The notes: a model not told the origin generated them from the letters alone. Numbered from the stretch's first letter, positions 55,404-64,000 are shown. The stretch is 64,000 nt of DNA from Opitutaceae bacterium (GCA_030648295.1 JAUSID010000235.1:1-64000), one strand, 5' to 3'. Numbers and translations: made by a program.

Positions 55404-56843
55404 ATGAAATCGCCAGCCTCCGACCTGCGAACGAATGCCGTCCGCACCTCCACCACACTCTCCCGCCGCCGGTTTCTCCAAGGCGCGGCGACGGCCGCGG
55501 CCTTTACCATCGTGCCCCGTCATGTGCTCGGCGGCGCCGGCCGCATTGCGCCGAGCGGGAAAATCACTCTCGCCGCCATCGGCACCGGCGGCCAGGGCCT
55601 GCAAAACGTGCAGGCTTTTCTGGAATTCCCGGAGGTGCAGGTGGTCGCCGTGTGCGATGTGAACCGCGAAGGCGCCGGCTATATTTCCTGGAACTGGGAC
55701 AAGGGAAAAGCGAACAACGTCGCGGGTCGCGAGCCGGCCCGCCGGTTCGTCGAGGAGTACTACGGCAGAAGCCAGCGCTCGGGCACCTATCGCGGGTGCA
55801 ATGCGTACACCGACTACCGCGAGTTGCTCGCCAGGGAGGATATCGACGCCGTGATGGTTGCGACGCCGGACCATACCCATGCCGTCATCGCCATGGCGGC
55901 ATTGAAGCGGCGAAAACATCTGTATTGCGAAAAACCGCTCGCCTACTCGGCCTACGAGGCCCGCCAGCTCACCCAGGCCGCACGGGAGGCCGGCGTGGCC
56001 ACGCAACTCGGCAACCAGGGTCAGGCGACGATCGAAGCGCGCTTAACGTGCGAGATGATCTGGAGCGGTGCCATCGGCGCGGTGCGCGAGGTGCATGTTC
56101 CGATCAGTCCCCGCTTCTGGAAGCAAGCGCTGTTCGACGGGCGGCCGCCCGCGGGCACACCGGTGCCACCGGGACTCGACTGGGATCTTTGGCTGGGGCC
56201 GGCGCCGGCGCGCCCCTACCATCCGGCGTACTGTCCGTGGAGCTGGCGCAACTGGTGGGACTTCGGCACGGGTCAGCTCGGCGATCTGGGCTGCCATCGG
56301 ATGTCGGCCGTGTTCAAGGCACTCAAACTCGGCCACCCCGTTAGTATCGAAGCTTCCAGTACGCACGACAATGGGGAGGTCTACCCGCTGGGGGTCCTCG
56401 CGCGTTTCGAATTCCCCGCCCGGGGTGACCAGCCACCCGTCACCGTGCATTGGTACGACGGCGGGCTGAAGCCGGCCCGTCCGCCCGGGATCGAGCCGCA
56501 CCGCTCGATCGGCCAGAACCTCTTTATCGGCGATAAAGGCGTGATGCTGGATTACCGGCTCGTGCCCGAAGCGAAGATGAAGGAGTTCGGCCGCCCGCGC
56601 GAGATGCTCCCGCGCTCGCCCGGTCACTACCGGGAATTCGTGGACGCCTGCCGCGGCGGACCGCCAGCTGGCGCCAATCTTGTCGATCACGCTGGTTTGC
56701 TCAGCGAGGTGTGCGTGCTCGGCAACGTCGCGCTGCGCGCGGGCAAGAAAATCGCGTGGGACGGACCCAACTTCAAAGTGACCAACGACAGCGCGGCAAA
56801 CCGGCTCCTCCATCGGGAGTACCGCGCCGGCTGGTCGCTTTGA
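55404..56843 (+). CDS. Tat-exported Gfo/Idh/MocA oxidoreductase
   Basis: A 479-residue protein with a twin-arginine signal (SRRRFLQGAATAAAF). The NAD(P)-binding fold begins AAIGTGGQGLQNVQ and continues to VAVCDVN; the catalytic lysine motif is YCEKPLAY, and C-terminal family marks are DWDLWLGPAPARPYHPAYCP and WWDFGTGQLGDLGCHRM. Upstream codons to 55284 lie in the REP hairpin and were rejected. Exported GFO/IDH/MocA proteins are common in PVC and Bacteroidetes glycan loci; they probably oxidise or hydrolyse a sugar with tightly bound NAD. Confidence 0.9.
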   Translation: MKSPASDLRTNAVRTSTTLSRRRFLQGAATAAAFTIVPRHVLGGAGRIAPSGKITLAAIGTGGQGLQNVQAFLEFPEVQVVAVCDVNREGAGYISWNWDKGKANNVAGREPARRFVEEYYGRSQRSGTYRGCNAYTDYRELLAREDIDAVMVATPDHTHAVIAMAALKRRKHLYCEKPLAYSAYEARQLTQAAREAGVATQLGNQGQATIEARLTCEMIWSGAIGAVREVHVPISPRFWKQALFDGRPPAGTPVPPGLDWDLWLGPAPARPYHPAYCPWSWRNWWDFGTGQLGDLGCHRMSAVFKALKLGHPVSIEASSTHDNGEVYPLGVLARFEFPARGDQPPVTVHWYDGGLKPARPPGIEPHRSIGQNLFIGDKGVMLDYRLVPEAKMKEFGRPREMLPRSPGHYREFVDACRGGPPAGANLVDHAGLLSEVCVLGNVALRAGKKIAWDGPNFKVTNDSAANRLLHREYRAGWSL

Positions 56844-57139
56844 ACGGCGCGCGCGCGGCGAACGAGGCGGATGCCGGCATGCGGTCCACGGGTTGGCACG
56901 CGAGCGGGGCGGGGATGCGGGCCTTGGGCGTCATCCTTGAGCTGCGAATATTGTTTTCCCGCGGATCGGTTCGCCCGCCTTCGCGGCGCCGGCCATCGCG
57001 CGCTTCGAACCTGAACCATCTTGCGACACACCCGCCATCATGTCGTCCCTCCAACCCCGCTCCGCGAGATGATTCCTCCCATCCCCGGCGTCGCTGTAAG
57101 GCCTGAGGTCTTCGGAAAAGCCCGCGGCGGCCATGACAC

Positions 57140-57715
57140 TCAGACGCGCGCGCAGCCAACGGCGGTGTTTCTTCGCCGCGCCAGTTCGAACGCACCGGAA
57201 AAGATTCCGGTGAAAAGGACATCGCCGATTAGCGTATTGCGAAAGAACCAGAGCGTGGGCGGAAACTCCGGGCGCCCCACCGTCATCGCCTGCCACCAGC
57301 CCGCGAACGTTTTCAGGTAATAAACATCGCTCAACCACGCGACCGTGTTGGTGGCGAAGTAGAACACGAGCGCGCTGGCGAGTGTTCCGGCCAGGAGGGT
57401 CGGAAAATTACGACGCCGGGAAACCAGCCAGCCGATGCCGACCGCCGCGGAAATCGCCGCCGCCCGCAGAATCATTTCGGCGATGGACCACGTAAAGCCG
57501 AAGTGCGTCGCGTGGTAATGATTGAGCCAGAGATCAGAAAGCGTAAGCGCGGCGAACGGCACCAGCCACAGCCGTTTGTCGCGGAAATACACCGCTCCGC
57601 AAAACGCGAGCGCCGTGATTGGCGCGAGATTGAACAGTGCCGGCTGGTAAACGATCGCGACGCGCCACAGCGCCGCGACCAGGATCAGGCCCAGGGCCAG
57701 GAGATTGGTCTTCAT
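57140..57715 (-). CDS. DUF6580-like membrane protein
   Basis: A 191-residue protein with five or six hydrophobic helices (LLALGLILVAALWRVAIVY, LAPITALAFCGAVYF, LWLVPFAALTLSDLWLN, LLAGTLASALVFYFATN). NLAPITALAFCGAVYF and LTLSDLWL are the marks of the family annotated as DUF6580, thought to be a membrane-embedded transporter-like protein, perhaps an ECF-type S component. It is 81 bp downstream of mtaB on the same strand, so a transport role for corrinoid or methyl substrate is a guess. The start MKTNLLALGL is chosen because upstream codons are Ser/Arg-rich. Confidence 0.75.
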   Translation of the reverse strand: MKTNLLALGLILVAALWRVAIVYQPALFNLAPITALAFCGAVYFRDKRLWLVPFAALTLSDLWLNHYHATHFGFTWSIAEMILRAAAISAAVGIGWLVSRRRNFPTLLAGTLASALVFYFATNTVAWLSDVYYLKTFAGWWQAMTVGRPEFPPTLWFFRNTLIGDVLFTGIFSGAFELARRRNTAVGCARV

Positions 57716-57796
57716 GGAAAACGGATCGAAGTGATGCGAGCGATTGCCTCGGGAGGAGCGGAAAGATTCTACGGGCATCCGGCGCAGTTCGTAACC

Positions 57797-59200
57797 TCAC
57801 AGCCCATACTCGGCCGGTAGATACTTCGACGAATCGGCCACCGCCATTTGCTGGTCGATGAAGGCGCCCTCGTCCGCGGGCAACTCGTCGAGCTGCGCCG
57901 TCATCGAGTCGAGGAAACCGAGTTCACGGCCGGCTATTTTCAGCCGCCCGGCGGCGTGGCCCGCGCGCAACAACCCCACCGCCGTCCGGGCGGCGGCCAC
58001 CCCGGCCCGATAATGATCGGGTTCCGCCACGATCGCGCTCGCGATCGTCATCACGCTGTCCGGCGTGAGCACCCACGCCTGCGGATCGAGCGCCGCGTCC
58101 GACTCGACGAGCCAGCGCCGCAACGTGAGCGCCGCGGCCTTGCCCTCCCCCAGCGCCCGATTCATCAGCCGGCAATCGTAGATCAACTGCTCCAGCGAGC
58201 ACGTCGGCGCCGGACCCGCGAGAAGGCGGACATTTTGCACCGATTCGTTGGACCACGTGTCGGCATAGGCCGAGGCGATGTTGCCGAGCGGGCTGAAGTG
58301 CGCGCACGCGGCGGTTTTGCCTTCCATCGCCATCGGGTAACCCGTGATCGCCTTCAGATACGGATTCTCGTAGCCGCAGTCCTTGCCCGGTCCAACGGCT
58401 CCGTTTTCGTAGCAAACGAGCGTACGCACCGCGGTGATCGCCCGCACGACCGCCGCGAACACCCGCGGGATCATCTTCTGTTCGGCCAGCACCATCGCGG
58501 TATTGCCGAAACCGCAGGCCGTGTCGCCGGCGCAGATCGCCCCATGGCGACGGGCCACACCCGCGAGAGTCTGCCAGACAAACTCCATGTCCCGCACGCC
58601 GAGTACGCACAACGCGAAGATGACCTGGCCAAGGTCGCAATTCATGAGCGCGTCATCATGGAGCTCCTTGCCACCGACGGACTCGATGCTCAGCCACTCG
58701 GCGCCGGCGCGGGCTGAGCCTTCAAAGAGCTCGAGCATTTTTTCCCAATGTTCGCCCGAGCGCATCACCGGCGGCCGGGCAAACTCCCGGTTGTCGTTCG
58801 GTGTCATCCGCAACACGCTCTTCAACCCGTGCCGCCGCCAGGTCTCGTCCATGGCGGCGAGGAGAATCTGCACGATTTCCAGGCCGATGGCCGGAGTCGC
58901 CGTCATCGGTGGCACGGTCTCGAATTCGATTACGACGCCCGGCGCCTCGAGTTCCACCGCGCGCCGCAGCGCGCTCGTGATGATGTCGCGGTAGTGCCGC
59001 GTCACCACCGGCATCGTCGCGGTCGTCACCTCCATCGTGGGCAGCGTGAAGTTGAGCTCCGGATACACCAGGCCGCCGCCAATCCGCATGCCGCGCCGGG
59101 TGGCAAGCGGCTTCGGGGCGTGGCCGAACAGGAGATCGTCGGCGTGCGCAATTGCGAGCTGCCGATATTTCATGGGCGCCGCGACGAATGAGGCTTTCAT
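57797..59200 (-). CDS. mtaB: Methanol:corrinoid methyltransferase-like protein MtaB
   Basis: A 467-residue protein, the usual length for MtaB, which moves a methyl group from methanol to the cobalt of MtaC. The barrel has the zinc ligands expected from the archaeal enzyme: Glu173 in SIESVGGKE, Cys229 in CAGDTACGFGNTAM and Cys275 in GPGKDCGYENP. The start MKASFVAAPMKYRQ is 4 bp after the mtaC stop; a second ATG at 59173 is possible. The longer open frame to 59479 overlaps mtaC and is not real. In methanogens and acetogens MtaB works with MtaA and MtaC; here the acceptor enzyme is not obvious. Confidence 0.93.
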   Translation of the reverse strand: MKASFVAAPMKYRQLAIAHADDLLFGHAPKPLATRRGMRIGGGLVYPELNFTLPTMEVTTATMPVVTRHYRDIITSALRRAVELEAPGVVIEFETVPPMTATPAIGLEIVQILLAAMDETWRRHGLKSVLRMTPNDNREFARPPVMRSGEHWEKMLELFEGSARAGAEWLSIESVGGKELHDDALMNCDLGQVIFALCVLGVRDMEFVWQTLAGVARRHGAICAGDTACGFGNTAMVLAEQKMIPRVFAAVVRAITAVRTLVCYENGAVGPGKDCGYENPYLKAITGYPMAMEGKTAACAHFSPLGNIASAYADTWSNESVQNVRLLAGPAPTCSLEQLIYDCRLMNRALGEGKAAALTLRRWLVESDAALDPQAWVLTPDSVMTIASAIVAEPDHYRAGVAAARTAVGLLRAGHAAGRLKIAGRELGFLDSMTAQLDELPADEGAFIDQQMAVADSSKYLPAEYGL

Positions 59201-59204
59201 GCGC

Positions 59205-59837
59205 TCAGGCGGCGCCGACGAGTAGCTGGGCCTTGTCCACCGCCGAACCTGCATCCTGCGCGTACCCATCGGCACCGATCTCGTCACAGAACTGCTGACT
59301 AATCGGTGCGCCGCCCACCATGATTTTGACCGGCAGGGCGGCGGCCCGAATGGCCCGCACGACCTCCCCGATGGCCGGCATGGTGGTCGTGAGCAGCGCG
59401 GACAGGCCGACCAGATGGGGGCGGTGTTCCTGGATGGCGGCCACGAACTTCGCCGGCGGCACATTGGTGCCGAGATCAATCACGCGGAAGTTCGCCCCTT
59501 TCCACATGGTCGCGACAAGATTTTTCCCGATGTCGTGCAGGTCGCCCTGCACGGTGCCAATGACCGCGGTGAACTTTGGTGTGATGCCCGCGGCAATCAG
59601 TCGCGGCTCGAGCAGGATCATCGACTCTTTCATCGCGCGCGCCGCGATCAACATCTCCGGCACGAAAATTTCGTTGCGCTTGAACTTGTCGCCGACCGAC
59701 GCCATCGCCGGGACCAGCGCGCGATCGACGATGTCACCCGGTGGCACGCCTTCGTCGAGTGCGCGCTGGGTCAGGGCCCTGGCGTCTTTGCTTTTGCCCG
59801 AAGCGATGGCTTCGGCAATTTGTTCGAGGGTGGTCAT
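59205..59837 (-). CDS. mtaC: Corrinoid protein MtaC
   Basis: A 210-residue corrinoid carrier: a four-helix N-terminal domain (about 1-85, VGDKFKRNEIFVPEMLIAAR) and a B12-binding Rossmann domain. The cobalt-ligating motif is D-L-H-D-I-G with His101, followed by GLSALLTTTM and VGGAPIS that shape the nucleotide tail pocket. It carries methyl groups between MtaB and a second methyltransferase. It lies between the AraC regulator and mtaB in one unit. Confidence 0.95.
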   Translation of the reverse strand: MTTLEQIAEAIASGKSKDARALTQRALDEGVPPGDIVDRALVPAMASVGDKFKRNEIFVPEMLIAARAMKESMILLEPRLIAAGITPKFTAVIGTVQGDLHDIGKNLVATMWKGANFRVIDLGTNVPPAKFVAAIQEHRPHLVGLSALLTTTMPAIGEVVRAIRAAALPVKIMVGGAPISQQFCDEIGADGYAQDAGSAVDKAQLLVGAA

Positions 59838-59912
59838 AGGGCTCGGCGTTGATGAAGTGCGCCCACCCTAGCACCAAACCACGCCACAAAGCTTGGACTC
59901 GCGTGCTTTGTT

Positions 59913-61148
59913 TTAGGACTTTGGTGCGCCCGATTGCTGACCGCGGCGATAGTCTCCCGGCGTCTGTCCGATGCGTTTTCGAAAAACACGCGTGAAATAG
60001 CTCTGGTCACCAAATCCACACTCGAGGGCGATTTGCACGAGGCCAAGTTCGGTGCGCAAGAGCAGATGACAGGCCCGATCCAGGCGCAGCCGGGTGAGCA
60101 GTTCGGTAAACGACCACTGCGTCCTGGCGCGCATGAGATGGGAAAAATGGCTGGGCGACAGGCCGGCCGCGCGCGCTACTTCCTCGCGACTGAGATCGTC
60201 CGCGAGGTGTTCCTCCATGAATTCGATCGCGCGCGCGAGTTGCACGGAATTCGGACGCCGGGTGTTGGCCTTGATGGCGTCAATGAGCTGCTCGAGCATG
60301 TCGCACAGCCAGACCGACAGGGTTTCGTCATCGGCGATTCCGGCCAGCGCGGTGAGTGATTGGTAATTCAGCCCGAGGATTCTGGTGGGATGGCCTCCCG
60401 CCTGCACGGCCGCGCGCGCCATGACCACAACCAGTTCGAGCGCCAGGCTCTTGAGCAAATCCGTGCGCCCCTGCCCCACCGCATACATCGCCGTGAGCAC
60501 GCGATTCAGGATCCGGCGTGCCTCCGTGCGCTCGCCCCGGCGGATGGCGGCCAGCAGCGCCGGTTCCTCCTGCAGATAAATCCGGCGAATGTCGTCATGC
60601 AGCCCGTCCTTCAAAGCGTGCAACGCTTCCGCCTTCTCGCGTTCACGCCGCGCCCACTGACGGCGCTCGGCCAGCAACGCGCTGTTGGTCAGATTTCGCG
60701 CCGTCACCAGTTCGAGCAGGTGACCACACGCGGCCCCAAGCTTGCGATCGAGGCTTCCCGCCTGCGCCGGGCGTCGGAGCGCGACGCCCGAAACCAGGAG
60801 GCCGCCAAGGAGCCGCTGGTTCCGTAGCACGGGTACCGCCCAGAGCGCGCGATCGCGTTCGTCACCCATGATACAAGGTTCGCCCCATCGCAGCGCCTCG
60901 GCCACCGCTTGCGCGCGCAGCGAATGTACCTCCTCGCGCTCGCTTCCGGTGCGAAGCCCGCGCAGCCAGTGCCCGGCCGCATCAACCGCCATCAGCTCAA
61001 AGCCAGTCAGTTTGCGGTAGGCCAGCGCCAGTTCATCGAAACCGCTGGCATCGAGCCAGCCGGGAAAAACAACTGCATCGCGTACCCGGCGGGACGAACG
61101 TTCAGCTCGTCCGCGCGTGGCGCGCCGGTTGGTCGATGCAGTTATCAT
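59913..61148 (-). CDS. AraC-family regulator with PocR-like sensory domain
   Basis: A 411-residue regulator. The N-terminal about 150 residues (LALAYRKLTGFELMAVDAAG, then VPVLRNQRLLGGLLVSG) resemble the PocR ligand-binding domain, often linked to control by small C1-C3 alcohols and B12-dependent pathways. A coiled linker follows, and the C-terminal 100 residues are a standard AraC double helix-turn-helix (LSREEVARAAGLSPSHFSHL, then LVQIALECGFGDQSYFTRVF and GQTPGDYRR). It is the first gene before mtaC (75-bp gap), so it likely controls the mtaCB unit and perhaps itself. Confidence 0.9.
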   Translation of the reverse strand: MITASTNRRATRGRAERSSRRVRDAVVFPGWLDASGFDELALAYRKLTGFELMAVDAAGHWLRGLRTGSEREEVHSLRAQAVAEALRWGEPCIMGDERDRALWAVPVLRNQRLLGGLLVSGVALRRPAQAGSLDRKLGAACGHLLELVTARNLTNSALLAERRQWARREREKAEALHALKDGLHDDIRRIYLQEEPALLAAIRRGERTEARRILNRVLTAMYAVGQGRTDLLKSLALELVVVMARAAVQAGGHPTRILGLNYQSLTALAGIADDETLSVWLCDMLEQLIDAIKANTRRPNSVQLARAIEFMEEHLADDLSREEVARAAGLSPSHFSHLMRARTQWSFTELLTRLRLDRACHLLLRTELGLVQIALECGFGDQSYFTRVFRKRIGQTPGDYRRGQQSGAPKS

Positions 61149-61340
61149 TAGGTGCGCGAGCAGCCCGTCGGACTTGCAAACGGAGATCTGAGGTTTTGGG
61201 CAAACAATCTTTTGAGCAAGTCGCGTGCCGCCCCGGACGGGCTGCTAAATGCCGCGCCGCGCGGCAAGAACTGGGTACCAGCTCCTGCTTGTCGTTGGGC
61301 GCCTAGCGGTGTCACGGTCGATGTCGAGATAACCAGGCCA

Positions 61341-61418
61341 TTTAACAGGAGATAACGGAGGCAACGGAGAGTGCCGGGAGACGTCGTCTCTGTTTCCTCC
61401 GTTTGCTCCTGTAAAAAT
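61341..61418. repeat. Inverted repeat TTTAACAGGAGATAACGGAGG ... CCTCCGTTTGCTCCTGTAAA
   Basis: Imperfect 30-base arms around a short GC-rich spacer, in the 323-bp region between the divergent AraC and sulfatase genes. It is of the same style as the repeats near 19474 and 55258. It lies about 55 bp before the sulfatase start. Confidence 0.7.
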
Positions 61419-61471
61419 TCCGGCGATTGAAATCGTCGCAATCAGACACGGGTCGGATCAACATCGGCTCG

Positions 61472-62791
61472 ATGCACTCGCTCAAGTTCCTCCTGCCGAT
61501 CTGCGCGCTCCTGTTTTCACTCGTCTCAACCTCCGCGTCATTCGCCGCCGCGGCCGAGCGGCCGAACATCGTCTTCATTCTCGCCGACGACTTTGGGTTG
61601 GATGGGGTCGGCTGCTATGGGTCGGACCGGTTCAAGGGCAAGACACCGAACCTGGATAAACTCGCCGAGACCGGCACGCGCTTCACGCAGGCTTACTCCC
61701 CGCCACTCTGCGGGCCGTCGCGCTGCACGATCATGACCGGCCGCTACGTGTTCCGATCGGGAGGAGTGACCAACCAGGCGGCCGGGCGGCCTTCGTTCCG
61801 AGACGAGCCGTCGGTGGCGCGCACGCTCAAGCAGGCCGGATACGCCACGGGCATGGCCGGCAAATGGCGGCAGATGGCCGACACGCCGGGTGACTGGGGC
61901 TTCGACGAATGGCTCACGGATCCCACTGCGGGCGGTTGGTTTTGGCAGACCAGTTACACCAAGAATGGCCGGCTGGTTGAAACGAAGCAGGAGGTCTACG
62001 CCCCCGACGTGTGCATGGACTTCACCCGGGACTTTCTCCAGCGGCACCGCGCGCAGCCGTTCTACTTTTATTTTTCCACGCATCTGATCCATGGACCGAT
62101 CCTGCGCACGCCGGATAGCCGGCCTGGGACGACGGACTACTACGACGACAACGTCGCGTATCTCGACAAACAGGTCGGACAGATCGTCGCGGAACTGGAC
62201 CGGCTCGGCCTGCGCGAAAAAACGCTCATCGTGTTTACCGGCGACAATGGCACGGCGCGGTTTGGATCCGACCGGTCCTTGCTCAACGGGCGCAGGATCA
62301 ACGGGCAGAAGGGATCGATGCTGGAGGGCGGCAGCCGCGTGCCGCTGATCGCGAACTGGAAGGGCACGATGCCGGCCGGAAAAGTGCTGAACGACCTTGT
62401 CGACTTCAGCGATTTCTTCGCGACGTTCGTCGAGATTGCCGGCGCCAGGATGCCCGCGGGCGTGACGTTTGACAGCCGCACGTTCGCGCCGCGGCTGCGC
62501 GGGGAGCCGGGGAAACCCCGCGATTGGATATTCGTCCAGCTCGGCGCCAACTGGTATGTACGCGAGCAGGGATTCAAACTCACCCAGAACGGCGAGTTGT
62601 TCGACATGAGTGACGCGCCGTTCGTGGAAAAACCAGTGCCAGCCGGCGCAGCGACCGGCGCCGCCCAAGCCGCACGCCAGCGGCTGCAGGCTGTCCTCGA
62701 CCAACTCGCGCCCAACGCCGGTCCGGCCGGAGCGGCGGATGGGGCCAAGGGTACGAAGGGCGGGAAGGCAAAGAAGAAAAAGAAGGGGTGA
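61472..62791 (+). CDS. Exported sulfatase (arylsulfatase A-like)
   Basis: A 439-residue formylglycine sulfatase. The start MHSLKFLLPICALLFSLV gives a clean signal peptide. Marks: RPNIVFILADDFGLDGVGCY, the modification site CGPSR with Cys80, GMAGKWRQM, and VFTGDNGTARFGSD. The C-terminus ends in a Gly/Lys-rich tail (KGTKGGKAKKKKKG) like that of the sulfatase at 44381 and the linker in the ThuA fusion. It is followed on the same strand by a glycoside-hydrolase-like gene. Confidence 0.92.
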   Translation: MHSLKFLLPICALLFSLVSTSASFAAAAERPNIVFILADDFGLDGVGCYGSDRFKGKTPNLDKLAETGTRFTQAYSPPLCGPSRCTIMTGRYVFRSGGVTNQAAGRPSFRDEPSVARTLKQAGYATGMAGKWRQMADTPGDWGFDEWLTDPTAGGWFWQTSYTKNGRLVETKQEVYAPDVCMDFTRDFLQRHRAQPFYFYFSTHLIHGPILRTPDSRPGTTDYYDDNVAYLDKQVGQIVAELDRLGLREKTLIVFTGDNGTARFGSDRSLLNGRRINGQKGSMLEGGSRVPLIANWKGTMPAGKVLNDLVDFSDFFATFVEIAGARMPAGVTFDSRTFAPRLRGEPGKPRDWIFVQLGANWYVREQGFKLTQNGELFDMSDAPFVEKPVPAGAATGAAQAARQRLQAVLDQLAPNAGPAGAADGAKGTKGGKAKKKKKG

Positions 62792-62949
62792 TCTTCACCG
62801 GAAAACATCATCACCCGAAGGTGGACCGCGTTCCGATGCAGCGTTTGTTCGTTTGCCGCGGCGGGGGCGCCGCGGCTCCATATGCCGGTTCGTGAAACGA
62901 ATTCAGCTCGTACGACATCCGGGCACGCTTGGATGGACCAAAGGGGCAG

Positions 62950-64000
62950 ATGACTCTCCGGTTTGGACCGCTCCTTCTCGCTGCGCTGGTCACTCTGAAT
63001 TTTTCCGTCGCCGCCAGCAATAAACGCGCAGGCGGCCTCTCCGTCCTGAAGCGAAATGCCGCCCGCGAGTTCCCGTCGGTTTTCCAAGCATGGGCACCGG
63101 CTCAGATCGCGGGCGAGGATCCGCTGACGGCCCTCTCCAGTCACGACCTTGTGTTCTGCAGCGCCGGGCTCATGGGTCTCGCCTGGAACGACGCGCGGGC
63201 CGGCCTCGCCACGGGTTTCAAATCCGAAGGACTTTCCGTCGCTCGCGCGAAACGCGCCACACTGCTCCAACGCAATCCGCGACAAATCATCCTGTGCGAA
63301 ATCCGCTACCGCGACGCTCCGCGCAACTTCCTGCCCGACGATTCACCGTGGTGGAAACGCTCGGCCAGCGGCGAACGCGAGTCCGGTTGGGCCGAGGGCA
63401 AGTTCTTCAAACTCAACTTCGCCCACCCGGAGTACCGCCGCCAGGTCGCCCGCCAATGCCGAGCCGCCGTCGAATCGGGCGTGTTCGACGGGATCATGCT
63501 CGACTGGTGGGATGAAGGTCGGGAGCCCGCCGACCGGCTCGCGCTCCTCGAGGAAGTGCGAGCGGCGATCGGTCGGGACGCGCTCATCATCGTCAACAGC
63601 AACGATCGGCCGCTCCCGTTGTCCGCTCCTTTCATCGACGGAATTTTTCTCGAGTGCTACGACACCAGGACGCCCGCGCGTTGGAAGAAAATCGCCGACA
63701 CGCTGCGTTGGGCCCGGGGCGCCCTCCATGGTGGCCGGTTCGCCTGCCTCGAATTCTGGTATCACCAGTCGCGGCAGGATCTGAACCTAATGCGCGCCGT
63801 CACGACGCTCTCGCTCACCTTGAGCGATGGCTACTGTCTGTTCAGCGATCCGAATTCGCTGCCGTCGCCCGACCACTTGCACGACTGGTATTCGTTCTGG
63901 AACAAGTCGCTCGGCCGGCCGATCGCGATTGGCGTGGACCGGCCCGACGGCGCAATAGAGCGGAGATTTGAACATGGCCTGGCCGTGCACAATCCGATGG
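62950..64000 (+). CDS. Putative exported glycoside-hydrolase-like protein (GHL15 type), 3' truncated by window end
   Basis: An open frame of 350 codons runs from an ATG (TLRFGPLLLAALVTLNFSVA, a signal peptide) to the edge of the window without a stop. It shows a TIM-barrel pattern: KRNPRQIILCEIRY-like strand (RNPRQIILCEIRY), then VESGVFDGIMLDWWDEG, IGRDALIIVNSNDRP, FIDGIFLECYD and RFACLEFWYHQSRQD, close to the hypothetical glycosyl hydrolase family 15 (GHL15). The MLDWW and IFLEC positions are candidate acidic centres. A purine-rich AAAGGGG lies just before the start. It is 158 bp after the sulfatase and likely in the same unit. Confidence 0.75.
   Translation, partial: MTLRFGPLLLAALVTLNFSVAASNKRAGGLSVLKRNAAREFPSVFQAWAPAQIAGEDPLTALSSHDLVFCSAGLMGLAWNDARAGLATGFKSEGLSVARAKRATLLQRNPRQIILCEIRYRDAPRNFLPDDSPWWKRSASGERESGWAEGKFFKLNFAHPEYRRQVARQCRAAVESGVFDGIMLDWWDEGREPADRLALLEEVRAAIGRDALIIVNSNDRPLPLSAPFIDGIFLECYDTRTPARWKKIADTLRWARGALHGGRFACLEFWYHQSRQDLNLMRAVTTLSLTLSDGYCLFSDPNSLPSPDHLHDWYSFWNKSLGRPIAIGVDRPDGAIERRFEHGLAVHNPM

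Noticed and set aside
57716-57796. Cobalamin riboswitch before the DUF6580-like gene
   Set aside because: The 81-bp gap is too short for the full element and no B12-box word was seen.

Overview
This window reads as chromosomal DNA of a high-GC member of the PVC superphylum, most likely a verrucomicrobium close to the Opitutaceae. This is inferred from family content, not from a marker tree. The supporting families are three secreted sulfatases, a ThuA/SGNH/PVC-type cytochrome c fusion, a HEAT/discoidin/propeller CxxCH protein, a DUF5107-TPR protein, a LacI regulator beside a very large TonB-dependent receptor, and many Tat- or Sec-exported sugar enzymes. No rRNA, CRISPR array, transposase or phage structural gene was seen. 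There is one tRNA, tRNA-Leu(CAA).

Layout. 0.2-6.1 kb: sulfatase and multidomain ThuA/cytochrome protein on the minus strand. 6.3-7.1 kb: a RelE-type toxin-antitoxin pair beside tRNA-Leu. 7.5-15.5 kb: core genes (rsmE, a FabH-like KASIII with a stand-alone lipoyl/E3-binding protein, kdsA, pyrG, small proteins, a PfkB kinase). 15.6-20.6 kb: two exported propeller-type proteins, the first with a CxxCH motif. 20.8-23.6 kb: a broken GYD gene and a dense REP-like array around an MFS gene. 23.6-33.3 kb: a minus-strand catabolic block (MFS, ManD-like dehydratase, URO-D/MtaA-like protein, secreted protein, second URO-D protein, FAD oxidoreductase, MFS). 33.5-40.7 kb: LacI regulator, TonB-dependent receptor and a 942-residue exported protein of unknown family. 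40.8-49.1 kb: DUF5107-TPR protein, an iduronate-2-sulfatase-like sulfatase, and a complete tctCBA tripartite tricarboxylate transporter operon. 49.2-53.9 kb: an accessory, defence-like cassette (nuclease-helicase, Panacea-like protein, unknown protein). 54.2-56.8 kb: Tat-exported sugar-phosphate-isomerase-like and Gfo/Idh/MocA proteins. 57.1-61.1 kb: AraC regulator, mtaC, mtaB and a DUF6580-like membrane protein. 61.5 kb to the end: a third sulfatase and a partial glycoside-hydrolase-like protein that runs off the window.

How the genes may work together. Outer-membrane import, sulfatases, uronate-type dehydratase, hexuronate-type MFS, exported epimerases and oxidoreductases fit use of a sulfated, acidic and perhaps O-methylated polysaccharide. 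The corrinoid methyltransferase genes mtaB and mtaC and two URO-D/MtaA homologues in the same 35 kb raise the possibility that methyl groups are a substrate. That link is inference. A palindrome, TTGGTGAAACCGTTGACCAA, lies just before the lacI gene and a close variant lies upstream of the TonB receptor, so one regulator may control both.

Intergenic DNA is unusual. Most gaps of more than 150 bp contain an inverted repeat, a dispersed repeat, or degenerate short tandem words, and several of these recur at distant positions. The best candidates for something new are the nuclease-helicase cassette with six C-terminal W-rich repeats, the lipoyl/KASIII pair, and the methyltransferase/glycan combination.
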